Positions 16,653 to 25,889 are shown, numbered from the stretch's first letter. The stretch: DNA of 38,451 nucleotides from Phormidium tenue FACHB-886 (GCF_014764505.1 NZ_JACXWX010000043.1:1-38451), one strand, 5' to 3'. The notes: a model not told the origin generated them from the sequence alone. Translations and numbers: made by a program.

Positions 16653-17048
16653 ATGACTACTACAACATCTCTCCAAATCATCAAGTCGCTTTACGAGTCC
16701 TTGGACAAGGGCGACGTCACCACGGTCCGCCCCCTACTTGATCCCCAAATCGAATGGACGGAGGCAGAGGGGTTCCCGCTCGGTGGCACGTACCGTGGAG
16801 TGGAGGCGGTTCTCAAGGAAGTGCTAATGAGGCTGGCCACGGACTGGGAAGATTTTCAGACAACCCCGGACGAGTTCGTCGATGGCGGTGAGACTATCGT
16901 CGTCCTCGGTCACTATAGCGGCACCTACAAGGCAACCGGTAAAAGCTTCCAAGCGCCGTTTGCCCATATTTGGAAGGTTCGCGACGAGAAAGCTATCCGC
17001 TACGTCCAGTACACGGACACGTGGCTGGTCCAACAGACGCTGCAGTGA
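16653..17048 (+). CDS. SnoaL-like / nuclear transport factor 2-like protein
   Basis: A 131-residue protein of the NTF2/SnoaL fold: IKSLYESLDKGD, WTEAEGFPLGGTYRGVEAV, TIVVLGHYSGTYKATGKSFQAPFAHIWKVRDEKAIRYVQYTDT. Small stand-alone members are often enzymes acting on small hydrophobic compounds or are of unknown function; no substrate can be inferred. There is no signal peptide. Its base composition is visibly richer in G and C at third positions (for example GTCACCACGGTCCGCCCC) than its neighbours, and it sits between two imperfect direct repeats. Together these suggest recent arrival from another genome. Confidence 0.85.
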   Translation: MTTTTSLQIIKSLYESLDKGDVTTVRPLLDPQIEWTEAEGFPLGGTYRGVEAVLKEVLMRLATDWEDFQTTPDEFVDGGETIVVLGHYSGTYKATGKSFQAPFAHIWKVRDEKAIRYVQYTDTWLVQQTLQ

Positions 17049-17101
17049 CGGACTCCTGCAGACCCCTTCCGGAGGCGTAACTGGAGTAGCGGCGATTCGA
17101 A

Positions 17102-17147
17102 CCAGGGGAATGACTCGGTTGAGCGCTCTAAATTTATTCCGCTCTAG
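17102..17147 (+). repeat. 46-bp imperfect direct repeat, copy 2
   Basis: Second copy of the 16541-16586 repeat (40 of 46 identical). It abuts the 3' end of the haemagglutinin fragment on the other strand, marking a rearrangement junction at about 17148. Confidence 0.65.
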
Positions 17148-17148
17148 T

Positions 17149-17642
17149 TCAGGATGGGGGCTGACTGTTCCCTTGGGATTGAATGGTCAGGTTGCCGGCA
17201 TCAGCAGCCGTGGCAGTTTGAGTAAACAGTCCACTTGATGCACCAAAGAGGTGGAGATTCGAGAAGTTGACTGTGATGTCTCCTGCGTCTCCTCGCCCTG
17301 CGGTGCTGCTAACTAGACGACCGCCATCGAGCAATGAAAGGGAACCAGTAGTCAGAGCGATCGCTCCTCCTACCCCACTAGAATTGACTTCAGTGTTGGT
17401 AAACAGTCCGCTGGCTGCATTGACTGGATTAACGATGGGGCTGCCAAACTGTTCCAGTCGAGCGGCAAAGATCGGGTCACTGCCGGCAATCCTGAGGCGA
17501 TCGCTAGCGTTGACGGTGATGTCTCCAGCTTGACCGCTACTAGAGGCAGTGGTGAGCAATTGTCCACCTCTGGTTAAATCAACCGTGTCAGCATTGACAA
17601 TAATTTCTCCTCTTGCAACTTGCAAAAAAACTCCCTTGAAAT
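17149..17642 (-). pseudogene. filamentous-haemagglutinin-like (two-partner secretion) fragment
   Basis: The frame is open from just after the stop of the FAD gene and reads GVFLQVARGEIIVNADTVDL, then two or three imperfect beta-helix repeats with GDITVNASDRLRIAG, SGLFTNTEV, AGDITVNFSNLHLFG and SGLFTQT. Such repeats are typical of large cyanobacterial TpsA/FHA-like surface proteins, which usually exceed 800 residues. Here only about 163 codons remain, with no signal peptide or TPS domain, and no TpsB transporter gene is nearby. It is a broken internal or C-terminal piece. Confidence 0.65.
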
Positions 17643-17646
17643 TGCA

Positions 17647-19038
17647 CTACAGACGGGCAGGTGAATCGAGTAAACGCTGGATGACGCGACCTAGTATAAA
17701 AGGCTGAAACACCACGTTCAGAGGCTTGAGCAGATGCATGACCTCCATTATCGCAATTTGCACCTCTGCCTGCTCCACCACCAGTTTTTGCAACTGATCC
17801 GAATACCAGGTCATGAAATGAGTCATGGCGTTGCGTTGCTTGCCCTCCGTACTGCGATAGCGATCGTCTTGAGAGCTAGATAACGCCCAGGCATCTCGAT
17901 GCGCTTTCGCCAGTTGTTTTTGCAGGCGGCGGGTTTGCCCGCTCATCCTCATCCTGGCAGCATGAGCTTGAAAGAACTGATCGATTAACTCCGCTTCGAT
18001 CGCGGCAACCGTCATCCCCTGCCCATAGGTAGGATTGAAGGCGCAGGCAGCATGTCCGACGACGATAAACTGTTCAGGTTGATGCCGCAGTCGATCATAG
18101 TGCCGCAAGCGATTTTCGTTACTGTGATAGGTATAAATGGGCGTGAGCGGCGTTGCATCCTGGATCGCATCAACCAACGCAGAAGATCGGAGGCTGCGGG
18201 CAAAGGCTAAAAAGCCGGATTCATCGGTCGGGGGATAGTCCCGATCGCCCCCCGTTAAGCTGACAATCCAGCGATTACCCTCGATCGGAAAAATGGCTCC
18301 GCCTCGATTATCTTTGGGCGGGTCAGGTTGGATAAAGAGCAGCTTCCAATCTACATCTGCATGAGATGAAGGTTGATAGATTCGGGCAGTATAGCCGACA
18401 AAGGCATTGACTTCGGTTTCCTGGGGTGGCTCATATCCCAGAGCTTGTAACCACTGGGGAGCATGGGATGCTTTGCCACTGGCATCGACCACCCAGTCAG
18501 CATGAAGTTCCCGGATCGTTTCGTGATTGGAGTGAGGTACACTCCGGTCATGGCTGGAGGAATGGCGAATTCGTGCGGAGACTCCAATGATCTGCGTTTT
18601 CGCTTCATTGGCAAGCAGTCCTGTGACACTGGCTCCTTCTAGAAATTCCACATTGGGCAGCAATTTTAGGCGACGACGAATATTCCAATCGAGTAAGTCT
18701 CGACTACAGGCAAGCAGGATTAAGTCCGATGGACTGCGGGCAGTCCAGCCTGCGGGATTAAGAAAGGCAATTTCCTGGGAGCTATCGACTGCGATCGCCC
18801 CCTGAGCCAATAATTCCGCTTTCAAGCCTGGAAAGAACTGCTCTAAAATTTGCTGTCCTCGCAGCATCAGCGTATGGGGAAAGCGGGACTGGGGCAACCC
18901 TTGACGCGGAGCAGGCTGTTGGGGATAAAAGTCTCGTTCCAGAATGGTGACGCGATCGAAATGGTTTGCCAAAGCTCGACCTGTTAAGAGTCCTGCTAAG
19001 CTGCCACCAATGACCAAAGCATGGGTTTTGTCTTGCAT
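17647..19038 (-). CDS. FAD-dependent monooxygenase / oxidoreductase
   Basis: A 463-residue flavoprotein of the aromatic hydroxylase or geranylgeranyl-reductase-like superfamily. The N-terminal FAD-binding Rossmann motif is GGSLAGLLTGRAL with ILERD about 20 residues later; DWVVDASGKAS matches the mid-protein DG-like motif, and VVGHAACAFNPTYGQGMTVAAIEAE is the second FAD site (usually GDAAH...GQGMN), where the usual Asp is His. A GGAGG ribosome-binding site supports the start at 19038. There is no pathway partner next to it, so the substrate is unknown. A haemagglutinin fragment begins directly after its stop codon. Confidence 0.88.
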   Translation of the reverse strand: MQDKTHALVIGGSLAGLLTGRALANHFDRVTILERDFYPQQPAPRQGLPQSRFPHTLMLRGQQILEQFFPGLKAELLAQGAIAVDSSQEIAFLNPAGWTARSPSDLILLACSRDLLDWNIRRRLKLLPNVEFLEGASVTGLLANEAKTQIIGVSARIRHSSSHDRSVPHSNHETIRELHADWVVDASGKASHAPQWLQALGYEPPQETEVNAFVGYTARIYQPSSHADVDWKLLFIQPDPPKDNRGGAIFPIEGNRWIVSLTGGDRDYPPTDESGFLAFARSLRSSALVDAIQDATPLTPIYTYHSNENRLRHYDRLRHQPEQFIVVGHAACAFNPTYGQGMTVAAIEAELIDQFFQAHAARMRMSGQTRRLQKQLAKAHRDAWALSSSQDDRYRSTEGKQRNAMTHFMTWYSDQLQKLVVEQAEVQIAIMEVMHLLKPLNVVFQPFILGRVIQRLLDSPARL

Positions 19039-19057
19039 GACAATAACCTCCCTCCAA

Positions 19058-19684
19058 AATTAAATAGGGTCATGAACCAGGCGATGTGTTGTACGGCTGA
19101 AGCACTGGTTTCTATGGTTTGAAACTACAAGCTCCAATCAAGTCTTTCCCGCTTTTTGCAACACAAATATGTGACACACTTGCTGCAATCCTCTCTTTGT
19201 CAGGTCCTTTCCTGTCGGATAACACAGGTGATATTGGTGTGAATTCCATCGGCTTCTAATTGCCCAAGTCAGCGAGCAACAGTGAAAAGTGCAGGGGCAA
19301 CGGTGCAGCAAAAAGCTTGACTGTTTGAGCTTTGAGAAGGGCGATCGAGGCTCAGAGCTTGAGAATTGGAGCAGTTTGCTCGACGTTTCGGATTCTGGCT
19401 TTAATTTTGGAGTAGACAGGCTAAAGTTCAGAGATTTGTAGAATCGATATTTGTCAATGTCACTAGGCATCACATCCAGCCACGAGCGATCGTACCAAGC
19501 CGCGCAGCGCTGCAACTGCCCTCGATGAGTGCGCTGGGTTGTTGTCTGCCTTGCCCGTTTGCCTGAGAAACTCCTCGATCTGCCAGTCATGTCGCGATCT
19601 TCACGTTTGACAGTAGCACGATCAATTACGATCGTAATTTGAGCAGATTAATTCACCTGATTGCTGCCTGCAAGGGCTCTGTTT
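19058..19684. other. 627-bp intergenic region between divergent genes
   Basis: This region separates the FAD gene from the STAND gene and should hold both promoters. A 150-codon frame on the minus strand (19138-19590) has no recognisable domain and odd composition (many Ser, Cys and Arg); I do not call it a gene. The clearest element is a perfect 16-bp palindrome at 19624-19639. Confidence 0.4.
19624..19639. promoter_or_regulatory. 16-bp perfect palindrome upstream of the STAND gene
   Basis: AATTACGATCGTAATT is fully self-complementary and ends 45 bp before the ATG at 19685. A dimeric repressor could bind here. CGATCG cores are common in this genome type, but the flanking symmetry extends well beyond the core. 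Confidence 0.35.
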
Positions 19685-22600
19685 ATGACTCCTGAGGAAG
19701 CCATTGTTTCGCTTGATACCCTGTTGCCCGGACAAAAACTCAAAGACCTGCAAGAGGATGTGTTTCGTTACACCTGGCAGGGCTGGAGTTATGCTGAAAT
19801 TGCCGACCAGGTTGGCTACGATGTTGGATATATCCGCGATGTCGGCGCGAAGCTATGGCAGCAGCTATCGATCGCCTTTGGGGAATCTGTCACCAAAAAT
19901 AACGTACAGACGGTTGTACGCAGGCAAACGCTACAGCGGCAATCGGCAACGCTCGACTCACCTGTTGGAATTCCTTCAGGCTGGAGCGCAGCCTCTTTGG
20001 AGGGGCTCGCTCCATCCCAGCCCGCGATTCCGACGCGCCAACACTGGGGAGAAATCATTGATGTCCCCGTTTTTTACGGTCGCACTGAGGAACTCAATCA
20101 GCTAGAGCAGTGGATTGTTACTGACCAGTGCCGTCTGATTGCTCTGTTAGGAATGGGCGGCATCGGCAAAACAACCTTAGCAATCAAGCTGGTGGAACGA
20201 CTCCAAGATCAATTTGAAGTTGTAATTTGGCGATCGCTCCGCAACGCTCCACCGCTTGAAGAATTGCTCACAACCATCATTCCCCTGCTGTCTGAGCAAA
20301 AATTTGCATTGCCCACAACTCGCGCTGAACTAATTGCGCTGTTGATGCAGCAGTTGCGATCTTCACGCTGCTTGTTGATTTTAGACAACGCTGAAACGGT
20401 TTTAGAGCAGGCGGCGATCGAATATGGAGAATTGTTTCAAAAAGTCGGCGCAGAACGTCACGCAAGCTGTTTAGTGTTGACGAGCCGAGAAAAGCCGAAA
20501 CCGTTTGATACGCTAGAAGGAAAAACGCTGCCCGTCCGCACGATCGCGCTCAGCGGTTTGCGGCTCGAAGATGTGCAGGCGATCGTCAAGGCTGAAGGCT
20601 GTTTTTATACTTCGGAAGCCGAACTGCACAGGCTCACTGAATGCTATTCTGGCAATCCGCTGGCGTTGAAAATTGTTTCAACGACCGTGCAAGATTTGTT
20701 TGACGGCAGCATCGCGCAGTTTTTAGAGCAGGGATCGATCGCGTTTGGCAACATTCGTACCCTCATTGCTGAACAGTTTGATCGCCTCTCAGAACTCGAA
20801 AAACAAGTAATGTATTGGCTGGCAATCCACCGCGAATGGGCAGGCATTGCCGAGCTGCGATCGGATCTGATGGCGGAGCGATCGCAAGCCCAATTGCTGG
20901 AAGCATTGCAGGCGCTTAAACGCTGTTCTTTGATTGAGCGAACAGCAGGACGATTTACGCTGCAACCTGTAGTGATGGATTATGTCACCGAGCATTTTAT
21001 TGAGCAGGTGTATGAGGAAATTAAGACGCAGAATGTTCGCTTGTTCATCAGCCATGCTTTGATCAGAGCGGAGGCGAAAGACTACGTGCGCGAAAGTCAA
21101 ATTCGCGTCATTCTTCTGCCACTTATCACCAGGCTATTGAATGAATGGCGATCGCAAAGTGCGGTTTCTAGTCAACTCGATCAGCTGTTGGTCAAGCTGA
21201 AAGCGGAGTATGGAACTTCAGCCGGATATGGCGGCGGCAATATTATCAACCTGCTGAATCATTTAGACATTGACTTAAGTGATTACAACTTTTCAGGTTT
21301 GAGTATTTGGCAGGCCTATCTACAAAATGTAAGTTTGCAGGGCGTGAACTTTACCGATGCAGATTTAGCGAAATCTGTGTTTACCGAGACGCTGGCAACG
21401 CCCGCCGCTGTTGCTTTTAGTCTGGATGGGCAGCTTTTGGCAACGGGCGATCTCAATGGTGAAGTGCGGCTGTGGCGAGCGAGCGATGGCAAAAACATTC
21501 AAGCATTTCAGGGGCATACAAGCTGGGTGTGGTCGCTGGCGTTTAGTCCCGATGGTCGCACCCTCGCGAGTGGCAGTGACGATCGCACCATCAAACTGTG
21601 GGATCTTGACACGGGGCAATGTCTGCAAACGCTCGAAGGACACACTGGCTCAATCTGGTCAGTAGCTTACAGCGCAGAAGGTCAATTTGCCAGCGGCAGC
21701 GAAGACCAAACTATCAAGCTGTGGGATTTGAACACGGGGCAGTGTCTACAAACCTTGCAGGGACATACAAACTGGGTGCGATCGATCGCCTTTTGTCCGG
21801 TCGCGCCAATCCTGGCAAGTGCGAGTGACGATGCCACGATCAAGCTTTGGAATCTGCACACTGGAAATTGCGACCGCACCTTGAGCGGACATATTGGTCA
21901 TGTCTGGTCGATTGCGTTTCGCCCAAACAGTTCTGTTTTAGCAAGCGGCAGCAGTGATTGCACCGTGCGATTGTGGCAAGTCGAAACAGGCGAATGTCTG
22001 CAAATCATGCGCGGACATACGAACTGGGTGCGATCAATCGCCTTTTGTCCGCAGGGTCAACGCTTAGCCAGCGGCAGTGAAGATCAGACCATTAAGCTGT
22101 GGGATCTCGATACGGGTCAGTGTCAGCGGACGCTTAAAGGTCATGCAAACTGGGTGCGATCGATCGCCTTTAGTCCCGATGGTCAAACGCTCGCCAGTGG
22201 CAGCGGCGATCACTGCGCCAAACTTTGGGATGTGGTAACGGGAAACTGTCAGCGGACGCTCAAAGGCTATACCAATCGTGTCTGGTCAGTGGCTTTCAGT
22301 CCCGTTGGCGCTAGCCTGCCGTCAGGCATTGGTGCAACTTTAGCCAGCGGCAACGACGACTACACCATCAAGCTGTGGGATGTTAGCAGTGGCAGGTGTG
22401 CCCGTGTCTTACAAGGGCATCACAACGCCGTCTGTGCGATCGCATTTCATCCTGATGGCGAACTGCTTGCCAGCGGCAGCAGCGATCAAACCGTGAAGCT
22501 GTGGGATTCGCGATCGGGGCAGTGTTTGCAGACGTTGCACGGGCACACGAGTCGCATCTGGTCAGTGGCTTTTAGTCCAACTCAGCCACTGCTTGCCAGC

Positions 22601-23266
22601 AGCAGTGACGACCATACGATTAAGCTGTGGGATCTCGATACGGGTCAGTGTCGCCAAACCTTACAGGGTCATACAAGCTGGGTTTGCTCGATCGCCTTCA
22701 GCCCCAATGGTCAGCAAATCGTGAGCGGTAGCTACGATGAAACGCTCAAGCTATGGGATGTGGATACGGGCGAATGTCTGCAAACCTTTGAAGGGCATAC
22801 GATGTGGGTGTGGTCAGTGGCGTTTAGCCCAACGGGTGAAACGATCGCGAGTGGCAGCGGCGACGATACCGTGAAGCTGTGGAATTTGCAGGGACAGTGC
22901 GATCGCACACTGCACACAGATTCCAAGCGGATTTGGTCGATCGCCTTTAGCCCCAACGGAGAATTTTTGGCGATCGGCGGCAGTGATTGCACGGTGAAGC
23001 TGTGGAATGTGGCGACAGGCGAATGCGTTCAGACACTTAGCGGACACACCAGCCTTGTCTGGTCGGTGGCTTTCAGTCCGAATGGTCGCTGGCTGGCGAG
23101 TGGCAGCCAAGACGAAACGATTCGACTTTGGGATCTCGAAGCGGGAACTTGTCTCAATCTCCTCAAAGCCGATCGACCCTACGAGCGCATGAACATCACA
23201 GGCGTCACTGGACTGACTGAGGCGCAAACCGCCACGCTGCGAACGTTAGGGGCGATTTTAGAGTAA
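19685..23266 (+). CDS. STAND NTPase: vMAP-type HTH, NB-ARC and 14 WD40 repeats
   Basis: A 1193-residue signalling ATPase. Residues 1-95 are the HTH domain typical of cyanobacterial vWA-MoxR-associated (vMAP) STAND proteins ([35 protein letters not shown]). Residues 125-400 form an NB-ARC module with P-loop GMGGIGKTT (Lys162) and Walker B LLILDNAE (Asp234). A winged-helix/helical region and a short pentapeptide-like linker ([22 protein letters not shown]) follow. Residues about 571-1160 are 14 WD40 repeats, enough for two seven-bladed propellers, and repeat 8 has an 8-residue insertion. The propellers probably sense a ligand and trigger NTPase oligomerisation; defence or programmed-death roles are known for related STANDs, but no effector enzyme is visible here. 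The ATG at 19685 has an AAGGG site 8 bases upstream. Confidence 0.93.
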   Translation: MTPEEAIVSLDTLLPGQKLKDLQEDVFRYTWQGWSYAEIADQVGYDVGYIRDVGAKLWQQLSIAFGESVTKNNVQTVVRRQTLQRQSATLDSPVGIPSGWSAASLEGLAPSQPAIPTRQHWGEIIDVPVFYGRTEELNQLEQWIVTDQCRLIALLGMGGIGKTTLAIKLVERLQDQFEVVIWRSLRNAPPLEELLTTIIPLLSEQKFALPTTRAELIALLMQQLRSSRCLLILDNAETVLEQAAIEYGELFQKVGAERHASCLVLTSREKPKPFDTLEGKTLPVRTIALSGLRLEDVQAIVKAEGCFYTSEAELHRLTECYSGNPLALKIVSTTVQDLFDGSIAQFLEQGSIAFGNIRTLIAEQFDRLSELEKQVMYWLAIHREWAGIAELRSDLMAERSQAQLLEALQALKRCSLIERTAGRFTLQPVVMDYVTEHFIEQVYEEIKTQNVRLFISHALIRAEAKDYVRESQIRVILLPLITRLLNEWRSQSAVSSQLDQLLVKLKAEYGTSAGYGGGNIINLLNHLDIDLSDYNFSGLSIWQAYLQNVSLQGVNFTDADLAKSVFTETLATPAAVAFSLDGQLLATGDLNGEVRLWRASDGKNIQAFQGHTSWVWSLAFSPDGRTLASGSDDRTIKLWDLDTGQCLQTLEGHTGSIWSVAYSAEGQFASGSEDQTIKLWDLNTGQCLQTLQGHTNWVRSIAFCPVAPILASASDDATIKLWNLHTGNCDRTLSGHIGHVWSIAFRPNSSVLASGSSDCTVRLWQVETGECLQIMRGHTNWVRSIAFCPQGQRLASGSEDQTIKLWDLDTGQCQRTLKGHANWVRSIAFSPDGQTLASGSGDHCAKLWDVVTGNCQRTLKGYTNRVWSVAFSPVGASLPSGIGATLASGNDDYTIKLWDVSSGRCARVLQGHHNAVCAIAFHPDGELLASGSSDQTVKLWDSRSGQCLQTLHGHTSRIWSVAFSPTQPLLASSSDDHTIKLWDLDTGQCRQTLQGHTSWVCSIAFSPNGQQIVSGSYDETLKLWDVDTGECLQTFEGHTMWVWSVAFSPTGETIASGSGDDTVKLWNLQGQCDRTLHTDSKRIWSIAFSPNGEFLAIGGSDCTVKLWNVATGECVQTLSGHTSLVWSVAFSPNGRWLASGSQDETIRLWDLEAGTCLNLLKADRPYERMNITGVTGLTEAQTATLRTLGAILE

Positions 23267-23305
23267 TCCAATCTTGATCGATTCAAGGTAGGGTGATTCG
23301 CGTTT

Positions 23306-23551
23306 TTGCGATCGCTTGGTTTCATTCACACAAGTCAAATCGGTCATGTGCAACCGTTTGGATTAGGTGAATGGTGCATGATTGTTCGCCTTGAGAAGCG
23401 AATTCCCGCTCAGTTAGATGAGCAGATGCGCGATCGATTGCTGCAGGAAAAGTTTGACACTTGGCTACAAGAGCAAGTGCAGCAGTTGCGCGATCGAGAT
23501 AAAGCTTGGCTTGGTTTTGTATCGGCTGACTTTGCAGAAGCCAATGGGTAG
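23306..23551 (+). pseudogene. C-terminal fragment of a PPIC-type peptidyl-prolyl isomerase
   Basis: The 81 codons read IHTSQIGHVQPFGLGEWCMIVRLEKRIPAQLDEQMRDRLL and end with FDTWLQEQVQQL. This resembles the last third of cyanobacterial SurA/PPIC-like isomerases, often found beside type I secretion genes, where this segment follows the rotamase domain. The catalytic domain is absent and only a weak TTG start exists, so it is probably a relic. Confidence 0.5.
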
Positions 23552-23562
23552 TGTTTACATCT

Positions 23563-23795
23563 GGTGATGATACTCATTACACGGCTAAACCAAACTTATA
23601 ACGGTTGATATACAATCCAATCACAATATCGTGCATCAGTTCAGATTTAGAGAAGCAGATCGTTTTGCGCACCAGTCGCTTAATTCGTGTTCTCAATGTC
23701 AGATGCTTCCGCTCAATTTTCTGCGTGTTTACCTTGCCCATTTGGTGCTGGTCTGGGGCTAACTTTCGTTGATAAACCGGTTCAAGAGTTTTCAT
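23563..23795 (-). pseudogene. IS1-family transposase C-terminus with end repeat
   Basis: The translation NTQKIERKHLTLRTRIKRL, VRKTICFSKSELMHDIVIG and LYINRYKFG is the well-known C-terminus of IS1-family transposase. The sequence GGTGATGATACTCATTAC at 23563 resembles the IS1 terminal repeat (GGTGATGCT...) and marks the element's end. Everything upstream of about 23795, including the HTH and most of the catalytic domain, is missing. Confidence 0.75.
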
Positions 23796-23824
23796 AGACA
23801 GCCTGCAGATTTATATTGTTTCCA

Positions 23825-24211
23825 TTACAATCGCACGTAAATGTTTGCCATACCTTGAGGTTCATTGATGTACTTACCAGTGTGTGAAGGGCTATAGGTC
23901 TCGTTATACAGACACAGGCTTTGAGGGTTTTTGGCAATAAACTGCATCATCTGTCGATGAGGTTCACTTCTGAAGAATTCTTTAAGGCTTTTCTCTGAAA
24001 GCCAATAACTGATCATGATGACTTCATTAAGACCGCAAATCCCTGCTTTGACTTGTATACAGCCTTCAGCTTGAGTAGTAACACTTCTAATCCACAAAAG
24101 TTTTTTCCATAGCCAGAAAAATCCAGCGCGATCACGAGCTACCAATCCATTAACAAAAACGACTGCCTCTGGGCTTTCTGGAAGATCGATTCGATAAACG
24201 GAATAACTCAT
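23825..24211 (-). CDS. antibiotic-biosynthesis-monooxygenase-like (dimeric alpha/beta barrel) protein
   Basis: A 128-residue protein, probably of the ABM/DUF4188-like dimeric alpha-beta-barrel group: FVNGLVARDRAGFFWLWKKL, GCIQVKAGICGLNEVIMISYW, KEFFRSEPHRQMMQFIAKNP. Members include heme-free monooxygenases and many of unknown substrate. An AGGAG ribosome-binding site sits 9 bases before the ATG. It is divergent from the PadR regulator at 24339, and the 127 bp between them carry two palindromic operator-like sites. It is therefore likely the regulator's main target and may act on a toxic phenolic or lipophilic compound (inference). Confidence 0.7.
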   Translation of the reverse strand: MSYSVYRIDLPESPEAVVFVNGLVARDRAGFFWLWKKLLWIRSVTTQAEGCIQVKAGICGLNEVIMISYWLSEKSLKEFFRSEPHRQMMQFIAKNPQSLCLYNETYSPSHTGKYINEPQGMANIYVRL

Positions 24212-24274
24212 ACATCAACACTCCTGACAGTTTTAATTGCATAAACTGACAGCACTATGGTCAACTATGTTACT

Positions 24275-24290
24275 ATTCAACTAGTTGAAT
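24275..24290. promoter_or_regulatory. operator 1 for the PadR regulator (predicted)
   Basis: ATTCAACTAGTTGAAT is a perfect 16-bp palindrome in the divergent intergenic region, 49 bp before the padR start codon. Confidence 0.6.
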
Positions 24291-24305
24291 ATATAGATAA
24301 AGTAT

Positions 24306-24321
24306 AGTCAATTAGTTGAAT
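24306..24321. promoter_or_regulatory. operator 2 for the PadR regulator (predicted)
   Basis: AGTCAATTAGTTGAAT matches operator 1 at 14 of 16 positions and is 31 bp away, close to three helical turns, so dimers could bind the same face of the DNA. It ends 18 bp before the padR start codon, which fits autorepression. Confidence 0.55.
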
Positions 24322-24338
24322 ATGTCAACCCTTCATCT

Positions 24339-24899
24339 ATGGCGTTATCTCATGCAATTTTGGCAACCTTGCTCAACCAACCCTGTAGTGGCTACGACCT
24401 GCGAAAACGGTTTGAAGGCTCTGTTGGTTTCTTCTGGCAAGCAAGTTTCCAGCAGATTTATCGCGAACTGAGCAAGTTGGAGGAGCAGGGTTTACTGAGC
24501 TCCGAGACAATCCATCAGCAAAATCGTCCCGACAAGAAAGTTTATCAGATGACGGAGGTGGGCAAAGATTACCTGAAAGCCTGGATCGCTGAACCTTGCA
24601 GCATAACTCCATCGCGAGATGATCTACTGGTGAAAGTATTCGCAGGTTACTTGGTACCAATGGAGACATTTCTAGCCGAGTTAAGGCAACATTGCAAACA
24701 ACACCAGGAGCGGCTAACGGTGTATCGACAAATTGAGCAACAATTTTTTGTGAATCCTGAATCCTTGCCGCTTGAGGAAAAATTTCGTTACCTGACGTTG
24801 CTAAATGGAATTCGTTACGAGTCGGAGTGGCTAGCTTGGTATGAAGAGGCGATCGCCATACTAAGTGAGCATTCAACTAGTCAAGTGAACCCTCAATGA
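24339..24899 (+). CDS. PadR-family transcriptional regulator
   Basis: A 186-residue PadR-type repressor: N-terminal winged helix (ALSHAILATLLNQPCSGYDLRKRFEGSVGFFWQ, QIYRELSKLEEQGLL, the wing with RPDKKVYQMTEVGKDYL) and a C-terminal helical dimerisation domain (Vir_act_alpha_C-like, KVFAGYLVPMETFLAELRQH). PadR proteins respond to phenolic or other small ligands. It is divergent from the monooxygenase-like gene at 24211, with palindromic sites in between. A degenerate third copy of the palindrome (ATTCAACTAGTCAAGT) lies inside the end of this gene at 24871-24886. Confidence 0.92.
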   Translation: MALSHAILATLLNQPCSGYDLRKRFEGSVGFFWQASFQQIYRELSKLEEQGLLSSETIHQQNRPDKKVYQMTEVGKDYLKAWIAEPCSITPSRDDLLVKVFAGYLVPMETFLAELRQHCKQHQERLTVYRQIEQQFFVNPESLPLEEKFRYLTLLNGIRYESEWLAWYEEAIAILSEHSTSQVNPQ

Positions 24900-25025
24900 T
24901 TGCTGAAGGACCAACAACGCTCATGCTTACCGATCTCTAGGAATTGATCGATTACAGGAGAACGTTAGGCAGCGATCGCTATTCCAACTGTGTACAACAG
25001 TTTCTTGACTCGGTTGGAATAGTGA

Positions 25026-25331
25026 TTAAACACTCCCGTTTTTGTCTGCGTTCAAGATCCGTGATGCCTTTTTTGCAATCTCTAGCTGAATCGCCAACTG
25101 TCCCACCATGCGTTCCAACTCGGCGATGCGTCCTTCCTCCTGGGTAGTTTGCTCCCCACTCTCAAACGTTTGGTGCGCTCGTTCGATAAATTCTCACTTC
25201 CATCGAGTCAGCACCGAATTGCGAATTTTGTAAACCCGACAGGCATCGGCTGGACTTTTCTCGCCACGGATGACTTCGAGCACCACTTTGGCTTTGAACT
25301 GGGCGGTGTATTTGCGTTGGTTGGCTGCCAT
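25026..25331 (-). pseudogene. IS3-family OrfA transposase subunit with internal stop
   Basis: Reading from the ATG at 25331 gives MAANQRKYTAQFKAKVVLEV, IRGEKSPADACRVYKIR, then NSVLTRWK followed by a stop and EFIERAHQTFES. It continues to GRIAELERMVGQLAIQLEIAKKAS and ends DKNGSV. This is the HTH plus leucine-zipper protein (OrfA) of IS3-family elements. The premature stop after TRWK and the absence of any OrfB downstream show it is dead. The bases beyond the ATG (to about 25388) are probably the element's end region. The 126 bp between padR and this relic hold only an 8-bp inverted repeat (24981-24988 and 25013-25020). Confidence 0.75.
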
Positions 25332-25393
25332 GCTCTTGCTCCCTCTCTTGGACTCAGTTTACTCTCTCCTCTTTGTCCAGTTTTAGGAATGCA

Positions 25394-25583
25394 CTACGGA
25401 ACTTTATGAGAATACAGCGCTATATGGCAGAAGTAGTATCACTATCTGAGAGAAGAGAACGATTTACAGAGCGAGTCAGTGAACTACAAGCGATCTTCCC
25501 AGCTGCTTAACAAAGACAAGAGCGAGAGAAGATATGTTTATGCAAAAGAGACAAGATTTGAATACTCAATTCTGACAATTTCG
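25394..25583 (+). pseudogene. tail and end of a second zinc-ribbon IS6-like element
   Basis: The frame LRNFMRIQRYMAEVVSLSERR, then FTERVSELQAIFPAA and a stop at 25508-25510, corresponds to the C-terminus of the transposase relic at 14110-14924 (RVNELQAIFKVA). About 59 bp after the stop comes TTCTGAC within an end sequence alike at 21 of 25 positions to the left end of the 14045 element. Upstream it is cut by the IS3 relic; downstream it ends inside another IS6 relic. Confidence 0.65.
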
Positions 25584-25836
25584 TTTATCGAGCTCTGGCG
25601 CATACCTCAAGATCCAACGGTTGATCGTCGAATGGTCTACCTCTAACCCTCACTCCTGCATCATCTCCTCCAGATCTCGATAGCCAAGGGAGTAACGGCA
25701 ATACCAGCAGACATTGAGCAGGATGATTTCAGGCAGAAAGTGCCGCCACTTGAACCGAGTAGGAGTAGACATTGGAGAGCGAGTCGGTAGAGTTTGGTTT
25801 GTCTACTTACCATTGACCCGTTTTTGTGACACAACC
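25584..25836 (-). pseudogene. IS6-family transposase N-terminus, interrupted by another IS end
   Basis: The end sequence GGTTGTGTCACAA (complement of 25824-25836) lies 64 bp before an ATG at 25772. The translation gives MSTPTRFKWRHFLPEIILLN, VCWYCRYSLGYRDLEEMMQE, a TGA stop (probably from CGA), then GLEVDHSTINRWILRYAPELDKR. The sequence breaks exactly where the neighbouring element's end begins. Same element type as 6955-7180. Confidence 0.7.
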
Positions 25837-25889
25837 GAAATTACTGTGAGATGTTGACCTCCTGCACTGTCTATGGCATTATTATTTCC

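Noticed and set aside
19138-19590. 150-codon minus-strand ORF between the FAD and STAND genes
   Set aside because: No recognisable domain, low-quality composition rich in Ser, Cys and Arg, and no convincing ribosome-binding site; kept only as part of the intergenic entry.
21390-23180. Regular repeats of about 126 bp, considered as a tandem DNA repeat or CRISPR-like array
   Set aside because: The period matches one 42-residue WD40 repeat in an open frame; there are no spacers.
24944-25409. Plus-strand ORFs downstream of padR
   Set aside because: They are antisense to a clear IS3 OrfA relic on the minus strand and have no family resemblance.
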